Origin: Altericroceibacterium spongiae
GTDB lineage: Bacteria > Pseudomonadota > Alphaproteobacteria > Sphingomonadales > Sphingomonadaceae
Assembly (NCBI RefSeq): GCF_003610805.1
Contig: NZ_RAPF01000001.1
Span: forward strand, 666,176-730,175
DNA length: 64,000 bases
Direction of reading: 5' to 3'
Shown here: piece by piece, positions 54,506 to 63,716 of the stretch
Numbering within the stretch: position 1 is the first letter of the stretch
Layout: each line of letters opens with the position of its first letter
Program-made: the position numbers and the translations under genes
The notes under the pieces: generated by a model
What the model was told of the DNA's origin: nothing
Databases searched by the model: none
What the model saw: the letters and a program-made list of their open reading frames with translations, nothing else

Positions 54506-55744
54506 ATGAGTGGACAGGGGGCTGGCAGCCATTCCGCGCACACGAATCCGCGCGACGGAAACGGCACGCTGATCGTTCTTCTGCTTATCACATTCATCAA
54601 TATCGCAGGCTTCGGCATCGTCATTCCGCTGCTGCCTTTTTACGGTGAAACTTTCGGCATATCCGCCTGGCAGGTGACGGTATTATTCTCCGCCTATTCG
54701 GTCGGGCAATTCATCGGTGAACCGCTCTGGGGGCGGGTTTCCGACCATTTTGGGCGCAAGCCTGTGCTGCTCTTCACCGTTGCCGCCATCGGTCTTTCCT
54801 ATGTCGCGCTGGCCTATACGAACAGCTATTATATCGCGCTGCTTCTGCGGCTTCTCGGCGGTGTTGCCGGGGGTAATATGGGCGTCACCCAGGCATATGT
54901 TGCGGATATTACCCCGCCGGGCAAACGCACTGCACGTATGGGTCTGCTGGGGGCCGCTTTCAGCCTTGGCTTCATGGCCGGTCCGGCGATTGGCGGACTG
55001 CTCGTGATTGAGGGGATCGGCACGGCAGGTTATCGCCCGCCCTTACTCTGCGCCGGTTTTTTGAGTGCGCTGGCCGTGCTTGGCACCGTTATTTTTCTTC
55101 GCGAAAGCCGCGTTCATATTAATCGCGCCAAACGGCAACAGGCCAGAATTCACGAAGCGATCCTGCATCCAATCATCGGACAGGTTCTATTGACCACTCT
55201 GGTGGCGACCAGCGCTTTTTCCGCCATGGAAGCGAGCTATGCGTTATGGGCCGAAGCGCGTTTCGACTGGGGGCCGCATGAAGTGGGGCTGACTTTCACC
55301 ATGATTGGCGCGCTGGCAGCATTCAATCAGGCCGTTCTGGCAGGAAAAATCGTCGAAAAAATCGATGAGTCCCATGCTCTGGCCTATGGTATCTTGCTGG
55401 CGGGACTGGCGATGTTCTCGCAAATATTCGCCCCCAACGGCACTGTTCTGATCCTCATCACAGCACTGATGGTACTGGGCCTGTCGATCACACAGCCCGC
55501 CATTTCGGGGCTGATCTCACTCGCCAGTCCGCCCGAAAGGCAAGGTGCCTTGCTCGGCTTGAACGGCGCGCTGAGCGCCTTTGCCCGTATCATCGGCCCG
55601 CTGGTCGCAGGCGCGCTGTTTTCAATCGTCAGTATCGATGCGCCCTATATCTTTGCCGGGCTTGGCATGCTGCCTGCGGCATGGCTGGCTTTGCGGGTTG
55701 GCCGCCGGATCCGCGCACAGCAACGTGAAACGCAAACGGCCTGA
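54506..55744 (+). CDS. MFS drug/proton antiporter (DHA1, TetA-like)
   Basis: From ATG 54506 the product is 412 residues with twelve hydrophobic segments. MFS motif A is GRVSDHFGRKP and the antiporter motif in helix 5 reads LLGAAFSLGFMAGPAIGG, typical of 12-helix proton antiporters such as TetA and related DHA1 members. The start is IVLLLITFINIAGFGIVIPLLPFYGE. A resistance or metabolite-export role is possible; the ligand is not deducible. It is convergent with the double-MarR gene and may be controlled by it. Confidence 0.87.
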   Translation: MSGQGAGSHSAHTNPRDGNGTLIVLLLITFINIAGFGIVIPLLPFYGETFGISAWQVTVLFSAYSVGQFIGEPLWGRVSDHFGRKPVLLFTVAAIGLSYVALAYTNSYYIALLLRLLGGVAGGNMGVTQAYVADITPPGKRTARMGLLGAAFSLGFMAGPAIGGLLVIEGIGTAGYRPPLLCAGFLSALAVLGTVIFLRESRVHINRAKRQQARIHEAILHPIIGQVLLTTLVATSAFSAMEASYALWAEARFDWGPHEVGLTFTMIGALAAFNQAVLAGKIVEKIDESHALAYGILLAGLAMFSQIFAPNGTVLILITALMVLGLSITQPAISGLISLASPPERQGALLGLNGALSAFARIIGPLVAGALFSIVSIDAPYIFAGLGMLPAAWLALRVGRRIRAQQRETQTA

Positions 55745-55765
55745 AAATCAACGGACATCAATGAA

Positions 55766-55796
55766 GGGTCGGAAACGGGACCTCCGTTCCCGACCT
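55766..55796. terminator. Hairpin between convergent MFS and MarR genes
   Basis: GGTCGGAAACGG (55767-55778) pairs with CCGTTCCCGACC (55784-55795), with one mismatch and a five-base loop. Confidence 0.65.
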
Positions 55797-55807
55797 TCCT
55801 AAGCTCA

Positions 55808-57187
55808 TTACTGGTTCTCGATTTCCTCCAGCGCCCTCTCGCGTTCCAACTGAGCGAAGGCGTTGTGGCGAATTTTGTCGAAAGTCAGCATGAAATGTTC
55901 CAGTCTCTCTCCGGACAGCGGCTCCATCAGAAACTCACTGCGCTTCATCCCCATTTCGGCGATAATCGCGTAAAGTTCCTTGCCTTTTGCTGTGGGAGAA
56001 AAACGCCCCAAACGGCGTACCGGCTTCCCTTCGCGCGCCACCAGCCCCCGTTCGATCAGCGCGTTGATCGTCCGACCCGACTGACTGTGATCTCGATCAA
56101 GGCGGGAGACAAGCTGCGCCCATTCGATCGGCGGGTTTTGTGAAATCTCGGACAGAACCCAGGCTTCGAAATTGGATAATCCTGTCAGGCGCTTAAAGGT
56201 TAACGCGGCACTGCGACTGAAATAGGCGCTGAGCGTCAGCAAAGGGGCCACGATGCTGGACCGGTCGATAACGATGTCCTCTCCGACCCGACGTTCGGTG
56301 GGTATCCGGATGTCTTCTACACCTGATTCGCTGGCATAGGTCTGCTGGGTCAGATCCCGCTCTTGCTCATAGAGCATGATGGCCCGGTCGAGCAGCAATT
56401 TCATGACCGAGAAAAAGTCTGCCAGTTCCTCATCGCTCACATCGAATGTCAGTTCGCGATTGCGCAACTCGGCCAGTTTCAGCAACTTGTCAGCCAGCGA
56501 CCGCCCTTTTTCGGTCAGCAGGATCGGAGAACGGATCTGTGTTCGCTCGACATATCCTTCCTGTAACAAACGCTTGACCGAACGGCTGATCTGCGCCTTG
56601 TCCACTCCGGAAGCGGCAGAAATATCGGCAGGCGGTAACGGCCCGATACTGCCGAGCAGGAACATAACCCGCCGGTCCAGTTCCGCCAGCTCCGCTTCGC
56701 GCGCATAGGAAAGTTCAGCGCTTTCCCGGATTTTGCGCAGGATCTGCCACAATTCGCTCTGGAAGATCTTGGGCTGTGTAAAAGTGCCGTAATCATATGC
56801 TCTGCCGGAAGAAACGAGCAGCGAGAGTCCGCTCAGAGTCACAGCCAGTTCGTTATAAAAAGCGTCCGGCGCCTCACCTTCGGCAACCGTTCCTGAAGAC
56901 GCAAAACGCGATGCTGCACCCACAGCATAGGTTTCGACAATACGCAGCGCTGTCTCGCCCAGAGTGCCGAGCGGATTAAGTACTTTAATCTGGTTAGCGG
57001 AAGGGCCCGAAAGCGGTTGTGTTCCATCTGCCGCCAGTGCCCGCCGATACACATCGCGCGCATAATGTTGCAGCCATATCCGCCAATCGCTGCTTTCTCC
57101 GGCCTGCTGCTTCATACTGCCTTGTGCAGCCTTATCCATTACATTTACCCAATCTTCTTCGGAGGAAGACTCTTCTGCCTGCTTCAT
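55808..57187 (-). CDS. Transcriptional regulator with two MarR-type winged helices
   Basis: The 459-residue protein (ATG 57185-57187, RBS GAGAAGG; a GTG 36 bases upstream could add 12 residues) is about three times longer than ordinary MarR proteins. An N-terminal helical region of about 160 residues is followed by two winged-helix domains: residues about 171-233 (ELDRRVMFLLGS...ISAASGVDKAQISRSVKRLLQEGYV) and about 338-403 (NFEAWVLSEISQN...VSRLDRDHSQSGRTINALIERGLVAREG), each followed by long helices as in MarR dimerisation segments. A single chain may therefore act as an internal pseudo-dimer. It sits between two MFS genes, so it is a likely repressor of one or both. Confidence 0.8.
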   Translation of the reverse strand: MKQAEESSSEEDWVNVMDKAAQGSMKQQAGESSDWRIWLQHYARDVYRRALAADGTQPLSGPSANQIKVLNPLGTLGETALRIVETYAVGAASRFASSGTVAEGEAPDAFYNELAVTLSGLSLLVSSGRAYDYGTFTQPKIFQSELWQILRKIRESAELSYAREAELAELDRRVMFLLGSIGPLPPADISAASGVDKAQISRSVKRLLQEGYVERTQIRSPILLTEKGRSLADKLLKLAELRNRELTFDVSDEELADFFSVMKLLLDRAIMLYEQERDLTQQTYASESGVEDIRIPTERRVGEDIVIDRSSIVAPLLTLSAYFSRSAALTFKRLTGLSNFEAWVLSEISQNPPIEWAQLVSRLDRDHSQSGRTINALIERGLVAREGKPVRRLGRFSPTAKGKELYAIIAEMGMKRSEFLMEPLSGERLEHFMLTFDKIRHNAFAQLERERALEEIENQ

Positions 57188-57243
57188 AGCAAGACGACCC
57201 TTCTCATTCTGTCCGAAACTCACTCTGCTGCGGATATTCGGAC

Positions 57244-57257
57244 TAACGAGCTTGTTA
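57244..57257. promoter_or_regulatory. Quasi-palindrome in the divergent MarR/MFS gap
   Basis: TAACGAGCTTGTTA has perfect TAAC/GTTA arms around a six-base centre, in the 233-base gap between the regulator start and the divergent MFS gene. It is a candidate operator by position and symmetry only. Confidence 0.35.
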
Positions 57258-57420
57258 CTCGAAAAAAATCACAACGCCACCCCTGTTTTGTGCAGAAAAA
57301 AGTTTAGCATATGCCGGGAATTATATGGACATAGTCAATTAATAGGTCATTATCCCTTCCGGAGAGGAACCGGCGAGACCGAAGAAAAATCGGCCGCTGG
57401 CAATGTCTGGGAGAGAGATG

Positions 57421-58818
57421 ATGGCGAGTATTTCACCGCCGACCACGGAGCAGGCCGAGGGCATTGCTGCGTCGGCCGATATGGGAACGATGCCGGCCGG
57501 GCAGAGCTGGCCATCGGCCAGACGAGCCTGGACCTGTGTCGCCCTGCTGGCCTGCGCCCATATGATAAATATGTTCGATAACGGGCTGACCGGCTTTCTG
57601 GTCACCCTTATCAAGGCAGATCTTCAGGCCAGCGACGCGGAAATGAGCTTGTTGATCGGTTTTGCTCCCGTTGCTTTTTATGCGCTGGTCGGCCTGCCCA
57701 TGGCCCGTTTGATAGACCGCTATCCGCGCACCATTGTCATGCCCATCGGCTCGCTGTTCGTCGGCACTTTCACGCTCATGTGCGGACTGGCTCAGAATTT
57801 CTGGCAACTCTTTCTCGCCCGTATGTTCGTCGGTTCCTCAGCCACGGTAAACGGGCCGGGTTTCTATTCCCTGCTGGCCGATTATTTCCCGCCACACAAG
57901 CTGAGCCGGGCCATCGCGGGAATGCAGGTAGGTTTCGTTCTCGGCACAGCGCTGGCCTCGTTGCTGGGCGGCGTTCTTGTGGCCATGGCGATTGGCTGGG
58001 GAACCAGCGACTGGTTCGGCCTGACGATCCGGCCATGGCACAAGGTCTATATGGTGGGTGCCGCCGGGGCGTTTCTCGTCTCGCTGATCCTGTGGTCGAT
58101 CAAGGAGCCTGACCGGCGCGAGCTGGCAACGCTCAAGCCCGGAGAAAAAGCCAAAATGATGCCGGTTTCGGAAACGCTGCACGAAGTCTGGCGCCGCCGT
58201 GCGGTCTATCTGCCGCTCTTTCTTGCACTCGGTTTCATGTCGCTCGAAATGGGAGGAATCGCCCCCTGGCGCGTCGCTTTCATGGAGCGCAACTATGGCT
58301 GGGATGTCGCCAAAATCGGCGCATGGTCGGCTGGGACGATGCTCATCTTTTCGCTGATAGGGCTCCCGCTTGGTACATGGATGACCGAATTCTTCCAGAA
58401 GCGCTATGACGACGCGCCGGTACGCGCCATTCTGGTAAGCTGGGTTATCGCTTTGCCTTTTTCGGTCGCCGGGCCACTGATGCCCACGGGCGAATTAATG
58501 ATGCTATGCACCGGCGTCGGCATCACTTTCGCAATGGCGAGCGCCATTCCGCAGAACACCGCCGTTCAGATCATCACACCCAATCGAATGCGTGCGCAGG
58601 TCACTGCGATGTATCTTTTCATGATGACGGTCGTAGGCGGATTAGGTGCCAATTTGCTGACAGCCATTTCCGGTGCGCTTGGCGGAGAAGCCTATCTGGG
58701 CGAAGCCATGGCGCTTGCCGTTGCCATTATGACGCCGCTTGCAATTATTTGTGTCATGACCGGTCTTAAACCTTATGCACGCGAAATCCGTGAAAGGCGC
58801 GAAGCCGGAGTGATGTAA
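57421..58818 (+). CDS. MFS carrier, spinster-like (2.A.1.49 type)
   Basis: I start at ATG 57421, with GGGAGAG placed well upstream; an ATG at 57418 is equally readable. The 465-residue protein has twelve hydrophobic segments with a long N-terminal tail. The layout MSLLIGFAPVAFYALVGLPMARLIDRYPRTIVMPIGSLFVGTFTLMCGLAQNFWQLFLARMFVGSS fits the spinster-like MFS branch common in sphingomonads, where members move organic acids or catabolic intermediates. Its ligand is unknown. It is divergent from the double-MarR regulator, which suggests inducible expression. Confidence 0.85.
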   Translation: MASISPPTTEQAEGIAASADMGTMPAGQSWPSARRAWTCVALLACAHMINMFDNGLTGFLVTLIKADLQASDAEMSLLIGFAPVAFYALVGLPMARLIDRYPRTIVMPIGSLFVGTFTLMCGLAQNFWQLFLARMFVGSSATVNGPGFYSLLADYFPPHKLSRAIAGMQVGFVLGTALASLLGGVLVAMAIGWGTSDWFGLTIRPWHKVYMVGAAGAFLVSLILWSIKEPDRRELATLKPGEKAKMMPVSETLHEVWRRRAVYLPLFLALGFMSLEMGGIAPWRVAFMERNYGWDVAKIGAWSAGTMLIFSLIGLPLGTWMTEFFQKRYDDAPVRAILVSWVIALPFSVAGPLMPTGELMMLCTGVGITFAMASAIPQNTAVQIITPNRMRAQVTAMYLFMMTVVGGLGANLLTAISGALGGEAYLGEAMALAVAIMTPLAIICVMTGLKPYAREIRERREAGVM

Positions 58819-58878
58819 GCCCCGAAAAGCCTTCCATTGCCACTGGTGCGGTCCATGCGCTTCGTCTAGGCGCTGCGC

Positions 58879-59658
58879 ATGGATCTGGCGATTGAGACCC
58901 TTCTTTTTCTGGCTGGCATCGCTTTTTTGGCCGGCAGTATCGATGCGCTTGCCGGAGGGGGCGGCCTGCTCACCATTCCGGCGCTAATGGCGGCGGGGGT
59001 TCCGCCCGTATCCGCTCTCGCTACCAATAAGCTGCAAAGCTCGGTCGGCACCGCTTCGGCCTTCGCTGCATTCTTGCGGGGCGGTCATGTCGATCTGCGC
59101 CGGTTTATCTGGCCCGTTATAGCCGCGGTTTCCGGATCGATGATCGGAGCGACAGCTGTGCAACATATCGATCCGGCTTTTCTGACCGCTTTCGTCCCCC
59201 TGCTACTGATCGCCATGTGCGTCTATTTCATCGCTGCCCCGAAAATGGGTGCAGCGGACAGAAAAGCGCGTTTGGGCAAAGTCGGCCTGACCGTCGTCAC
59301 GGGCTGTATCGGTTTTTATGACGGGTTCTTCGGTCCCGGAACCGGTTCGTTTTTGACCACGGCGCTGGTCGCTCTGGGCGGTCTCGGGCTGATCCGGGCT
59401 ATCGCTAATACCAAGCTTCTTAACCTGTCCACCAATATGGCCGGACTGGCTGCCATGATTGCCGGCGGCAAGGTGCTCTGGCTGCTCGGTTTTACCATGG
59501 CACTGGCCAATGTAGCAGGCAATCAGCTCGGCGCCTGGTATGCCATGCGGTTTAGCGGCAAGGGGGTGCGCCCGTTACTGGTCATCATGTCCGCGGCATT
59601 ATCGGTCAAGCTGTTATCCGATCCGGCCAACCCGATCTGGCAATGGTTCTCTTCCTAG
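58879..59658 (+). CDS. TSUP family (TauE/SafE) permease
   Basis: The 259-residue protein has about eight hydrophobic segments and the TSUP signatures LAGSIDALAGGGGLLTIPALMAAGVPPVSALATNKLQSSVGTASAF and GFYDGFFGPGTGSFL. TauE/SafE members export or import small sulfur compounds (sulfoacetate, sulfite) or other organic anions. No sulfonate-metabolism gene is adjacent, so the substrate is open. It lies 60 bases behind the spinster-like MFS gene, same strand, and may share its transcript. Confidence 0.87.
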   Translation: MDLAIETLLFLAGIAFLAGSIDALAGGGGLLTIPALMAAGVPPVSALATNKLQSSVGTASAFAAFLRGGHVDLRRFIWPVIAAVSGSMIGATAVQHIDPAFLTAFVPLLLIAMCVYFIAAPKMGAADRKARLGKVGLTVVTGCIGFYDGFFGPGTGSFLTTALVALGGLGLIRAIANTKLLNLSTNMAGLAAMIAGGKVLWLLGFTMALANVAGNQLGAWYAMRFSGKGVRPLLVIMSAALSVKLLSDPANPIWQWFSS

Positions 59659-60084
59659 CAGAAAGAGACCGAAAACCGTTCTTCCGATCCGCAGAGAAAA
59701 GAAGGCGAAGCGCCTTAGCGCTTCGCCCCAGTAGAGGATGCTCGGCTCAACGCCTCGCTATCGCGGCCCCGCCTGTCAGGACGCGGAACCGCAATCCCAT
59801 TGCATGGGCCTGTTTGCGAGAGTGTTTTGGCTGAACATCCCCACCCATTCGAAAAGCAACGGATGGAAATGGTGCGGGGATGGTCCAGATGCGCCGCACA
59901 AATCCACTTCCATCCGTTTCTGCAGTCACACAGGAATGACTGACAGTTTTCGAACTGGTTGAAAGATGCAAAACAGCTCAAACATCTCTCTCCCAATCTG
60001 GCCCGCCTCTCTTGACGGAGGCTGTGGCCACAAGGCCGAAGGAGGTGTTTCAATTCTCCTTTCGGCAAAGCTAAAAACCTTCTT
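59659..60084. other. Non-coding gap with hairpins
   Basis: No convincing gene is seen. A 10-bp hairpin, GGCGAAGCGC/GCGCTTCGCC, sits at about 59704-59727 soon after the permease stop, and GCCGAAGGAG pairs with CTCCTTTCGGC (one bulged base) at about 60032-60064. These fit termination or RNA-stability roles for the two convergent genes. A frame of about 140 codons can be read on the minus strand but shows no recognisable features. Confidence 0.5.
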
Positions 60085-60981
60085 TTATCCGGAAGCCCCC
60101 GGCATCGTGCTACCCGCTTCCTCGCGCATTTTCGCACGACGAATTGTGTCAGGATGATCCTTATACAGCATCATCGCTTCGATAATCTCCTCATCGCGGC
60201 CCTTCTGTCCATCCGCAAATTCAGGATAAGGCAAAATCCAGAACTGATCGCGCTCAATTCCTTCGCGCGCCACGCGTCCCAGGTCGACCGGATCGAACCC
60301 GCCTTCGATCACCGATTTCAGACGGGCAAAAACTGCTTCATCTGCACCATAATATCCTGTCTTGCCGTATTTTTCCGGGCGCGTTTCCACTGCACGGTGA
60401 ATATTTGTGTTCACGCCGCCGGGGCATAAAAGCGACACGCCGATATTGTGTTGTGGCATTTCCACGCGCAGCGATTCCGCCAAACCACGGACCGCATATT
60501 TCGTCGTGCAGTAAATTCCAGTCGAAGGCAGTGCGACGAAGGCCGACATGGATGCCGTGATCAGAATATGCCCGCCCTGTCCATGGCCGATCATTCGCGG
60601 AATAAAAGTCATACAGCCATTGATGACGCCGTTGACATTCACGTCCATCTGCCAGTCCCAGTCATCATAGGTGGCATCGGCAATAGGGCCGAACTGACTG
60701 ACTCCGGCGGTGTTGCACAGGAGCTGGACCGGCCCGAAAACCCGTTCTGCCTCATCGGCGGCCTCGGCATAGGCAGCCCGGTCTGTCAGGTCCAGCCTTA
60801 TAGGATGGACGGCAACGCTCCGACCCGCAAAATAGGCCATGGCTTCATCGAGAGCGTCCTGCCGGATATCGGCAATCACGACTTTCATACCCGCTTCTTC
60901 AGCGAGCACCTTGGCCTGCCCCAGCGCCACGCCAGAGCCACCACCGGTGATGAAAGCAGTTTTGCCTTCCAGTTCCGTCAT
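60085..60981 (-). CDS. Short-chain dehydrogenase, second LigD/LigL-like member
   Basis: The 298-residue protein shares its architecture with the dehydrogenase at 52810-53730, including the same spacing of the catalytic triad S144, Y157 and K161 (ITASMS...YCTTK). The NAD-binding motif is TGGGSGVALGQ and the NxAG motif is NTAG. Similar segments include QFGPIADATYDDWDWQMDVNVNGVINGCMTFIPRM and the C-terminal WILPYPEFADGQKGRDEE. Thus it is a paralogue or close relative in the same classical SDR branch as LigD, LigL and LigN; the substrate is not known. It stands alone and convergent with the permease gene. Confidence 0.85.
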   Translation of the reverse strand: MTELEGKTAFITGGGSGVALGQAKVLAEEAGMKVVIADIRQDALDEAMAYFAGRSVAVHPIRLDLTDRAAYAEAADEAERVFGPVQLLCNTAGVSQFGPIADATYDDWDWQMDVNVNGVINGCMTFIPRMIGHGQGGHILITASMSAFVALPSTGIYCTTKYAVRGLAESLRVEMPQHNIGVSLLCPGGVNTNIHRAVETRPEKYGKTGYYGADEAVFARLKSVIEGGFDPVDLGRVAREGIERDQFWILPYPEFADGQKGRDEEIIEAMMLYKDHPDTIRRAKMREEAGSTMPGASG

Positions 60982-61726
60982 GAATGCCCTTCCCCCAAAC
61001 GATTCTGTCCTGCTGTGTTTTTCTAGGCATAATCACTCGTTACTTACAAGCAATTATACAGGACAATATCAACTTAAATTCTTCAAACCGTTCAACGATA
61101 GCCTTCATACAATATGAGAGCTACTGTTACTAGTATAAATACGTCTGCCGTTCTGCAAGAGCGCTTTAAGGACGCCCGCGAAACGATAACTGCGCCAAAG
61201 CCATGAGTTAGGATTTTTAAGACAATTGAAATTTGATGCCACTCCTATGAAATTCATGGAAACTTCCCAACTGTCCAGCGAGTTTGAAACGCAGCTACAG
61301 AATTCAATATTTCCTATACTTTTCTGCTACTTATTATATTAAAATAGCAGTGAGCAACAGCGTAAAAGCCCGTCTTATCCAATATGCAGTCAGTGACGTG
61401 ATCGAATCGCGCTCATACATGCTGGACACTATCAACAAGTAGTCATATGAATCTGTCCTCAGACGGACCTGACGAGTCAATAAATGTCAGGACGTCGGGA
61501 GGGATGACAATGATGACTCGGCGGATTTTTCCGTTTGACTACCTATCGGTAGCTCCTGTTTCCAGCTGCGGAAACAGTCATCATTGTGCTGTTCCAGACG
61601 CACACTTCTTTCGGACATTTCAAATTTGGTCTTCGTACCGCCTTAGCGACGCGGAGCGATAATTCATGTCCATCGAGATAGTCAGGCCCCGGTAAACCGG
61701 TGCCCCATAATGGAAGGAACCTGAAA
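60982..61726. other. Long AT-rich non-coding stretch upstream of the broken receptor
   Basis: About 745 bases carry no convincing gene, and their composition is clearly richer in A/T than the neighbouring genes. Inverted repeats include CTGCTA/TAGCAG flanking an AT-rich TTATTATATT core (61324-61350) and CCTGAC/GTCAGG (61468-61491). A 71-codon frame near 61447-61662 shows no family features. It probably contains the promoter and control region of the receptor gene, and may be partly foreign. Confidence 0.5.
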
Positions 61727-63716
61727 GTGAGGATATCGAAACTCAACCGGACGAGGGTGTTAAAACGCCTTTTGCTTGCCGGAAGCGCCGGTACGTTTGC
61801 GCTGGCAACCCCGGCTATGGCGCAGGATACATCATCCGCTGAAAACGATGTGCTAAATCCGCCAACCGAAACGGCGAGCGAAATTGTCGTAACCGGCTCA
61901 CGCATTGTTCGTCGCGACTTTGAATCGAGCAGTCCGATTGTGACTGTAGACGATTCACTGTTGCAACAATCGAGCACCGCGGCCGTGGAATCCAATCTCA
62001 ACAAGCTGCCGCAATTTACCCCCACTCTCGATGCTCCGACAGATGGTGGAGACATTCAGCCAACGGCGCGCAACACGCCGGGTGCGGCTACAGTGGCGTT
62101 GCGCGGCCTGGGATCGAACCGTACGCTGGTGCTGATCGATGGCCGTCGTGGCACGCCGAGCAACGCCTCCAATGTAGTGGACATCAACTCCATTCCTTCC
62201 GCTGCGCTGGAACGTGTTGAAGTGATTTCCGGAGGCGCATCTGCGACTTACGGCGCAGATGCCGTAGCCGGTGTGGTCAACTTTATCATGCGCAAGGATT
62301 TCGAAGGTCTCGAACTCGATGCACAGGCCAATGTCACACAGGAAGGCGACGGTTTCGAATATCAAGTGTCCGGTATTATGGGCACGGATTTCGATGATGG
62401 CCGGGGCAATATTTCGCTCAGCTTTTCAACCAATGATCGCAACGCATCCTACCGCAAGGATCGCGACTATTTCCTCGATTACTGGGCCGATCCGTCCATC
62501 GATGGCACCGGCTTTTTCCCTTACAGGCCCGGCATCAATCTCGGCTTTACCTCCGCCCCCGATCCGACAGTGATGAACGCGATTTTCGATCAGGCATCGG
62601 GGCCGATTTCACCTGCCGGCACCCTCATCTATGCCAATCCCGACGGTACGGTCTTCTCCGGTTTCGATCCGGCCGGCGTTCCTGGCGCCTATCGCAACAA
62701 GATTGTCGATGGTTATAATTACAAGCTGCTGGATAATGGCCAGCTCGGAACCAATTTCACCGATGCCATGCTGGTTCTGCCTCTGAAGCGTTACAATATG
62801 TATGCGCGCGGCAATTATGAGCTGAATGACTGGATCGGCGTGTTTGCCCAGGGCCTGTTCAGTAAGGTTTCCACGCGAACGGTGCAGGAGCCCTCGCCCG
62901 TCACCGGCGGGTGGACAGCCTTTGTCGATTACGATCCCAATAATCCGCAAAACGACCTGCCATCGGAAATCGTCCAGATCCTTAATTCGCGTCGCACCCT
63001 GATTACGCCGGCGCAGGGCTCCCCGGGGCAGGCCGATTATGTTCCGGCGGTCTACGGCGCTCCCGGATCGGCGGCGAGTGATCCGTTCCAGATCTTCCAG
63101 ATGATGCCTTTCAATCGCACATCGGATACGGACGTCTACACCTATAATATGACGGTGGGCCTCGAAGGAACCATTCCCAGTACCGACTGGACCTGGGAAG
63201 TGTTCGGCTCGCAGGGTGAAACGGAAACCACGGTTATCCAGCGCGGCTTCGCCTCCTTGCAGCGTTATCGCACGCTCATCAACGCACCCAATTTCGGCGA
63301 AGGTTTCTCAGCCACCGGCAATGCCGAGTTCGGCGGTTTCGGCGGAGCAACGGCGACCTGTACCTCCGGCCTCAATCCGTTCAGCGGTGATCCGATCAGC
63401 GAAGATTGCCTCGAAGCCATCCGTGCCAATGTGAAGACCAAATCGGTCATGAAACAGAGCATCTGGGAAGCCAATCTGCAGGGCGGCCTGTTCGATATGC
63501 CGGCCGGTCAGCTTCGCGGCGCCTTTGGTGCCAGCTATCGCAGCACGGATTACGAATTCCAGAACGATACGCTGACCACGCAAGGTCAGTCTTTTCAGGA
63601 ACAGGTTCTCGGGCTTTATCCATCGGGTAATTCGGAAGGAAAAATAACCGTCAAGGAAGTCTATGGTGAATTGCTCGTGCCGCTGCTGCACGACATTCCT
63701 GGCATAAAGAAGCTAG
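61727..63716 (+). pseudogene. TonB-dependent receptor truncated by an insertion element
   Basis: From GTG 61727 (GGAAGGA upstream) the frame encodes a signal peptide (ending TPAMAQ), plug (ASEIVVTGSRIVRRDFESSSPIVTVDD, TVALRGLGSNRTLVLIDGRR, ALERVEVISGGASATYGADAVAGVVNFIMRKDFEG) and about 450 residues of barrel. It belongs to the large sphingomonad receptor type of roughly 900-1000 residues, and the match stops at DIPGIKKL, where normally LELNVGYRYSDYS-like strands follow. From 63717 the DNA is insertion-element end, which adds about 14 foreign residues before a stop at 63760. The last barrel strands and terminal aromatic are lost, so it is almost certainly inactive as it stands. Confidence 0.83.

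Noticed and set aside
59715..60137. 140-codon frame opposite the non-coding gap
   Set aside because: Arginine/cysteine-rich, without a signal, domain or credible ribosome-binding site; overlaps the 3' end of the SDR gene.
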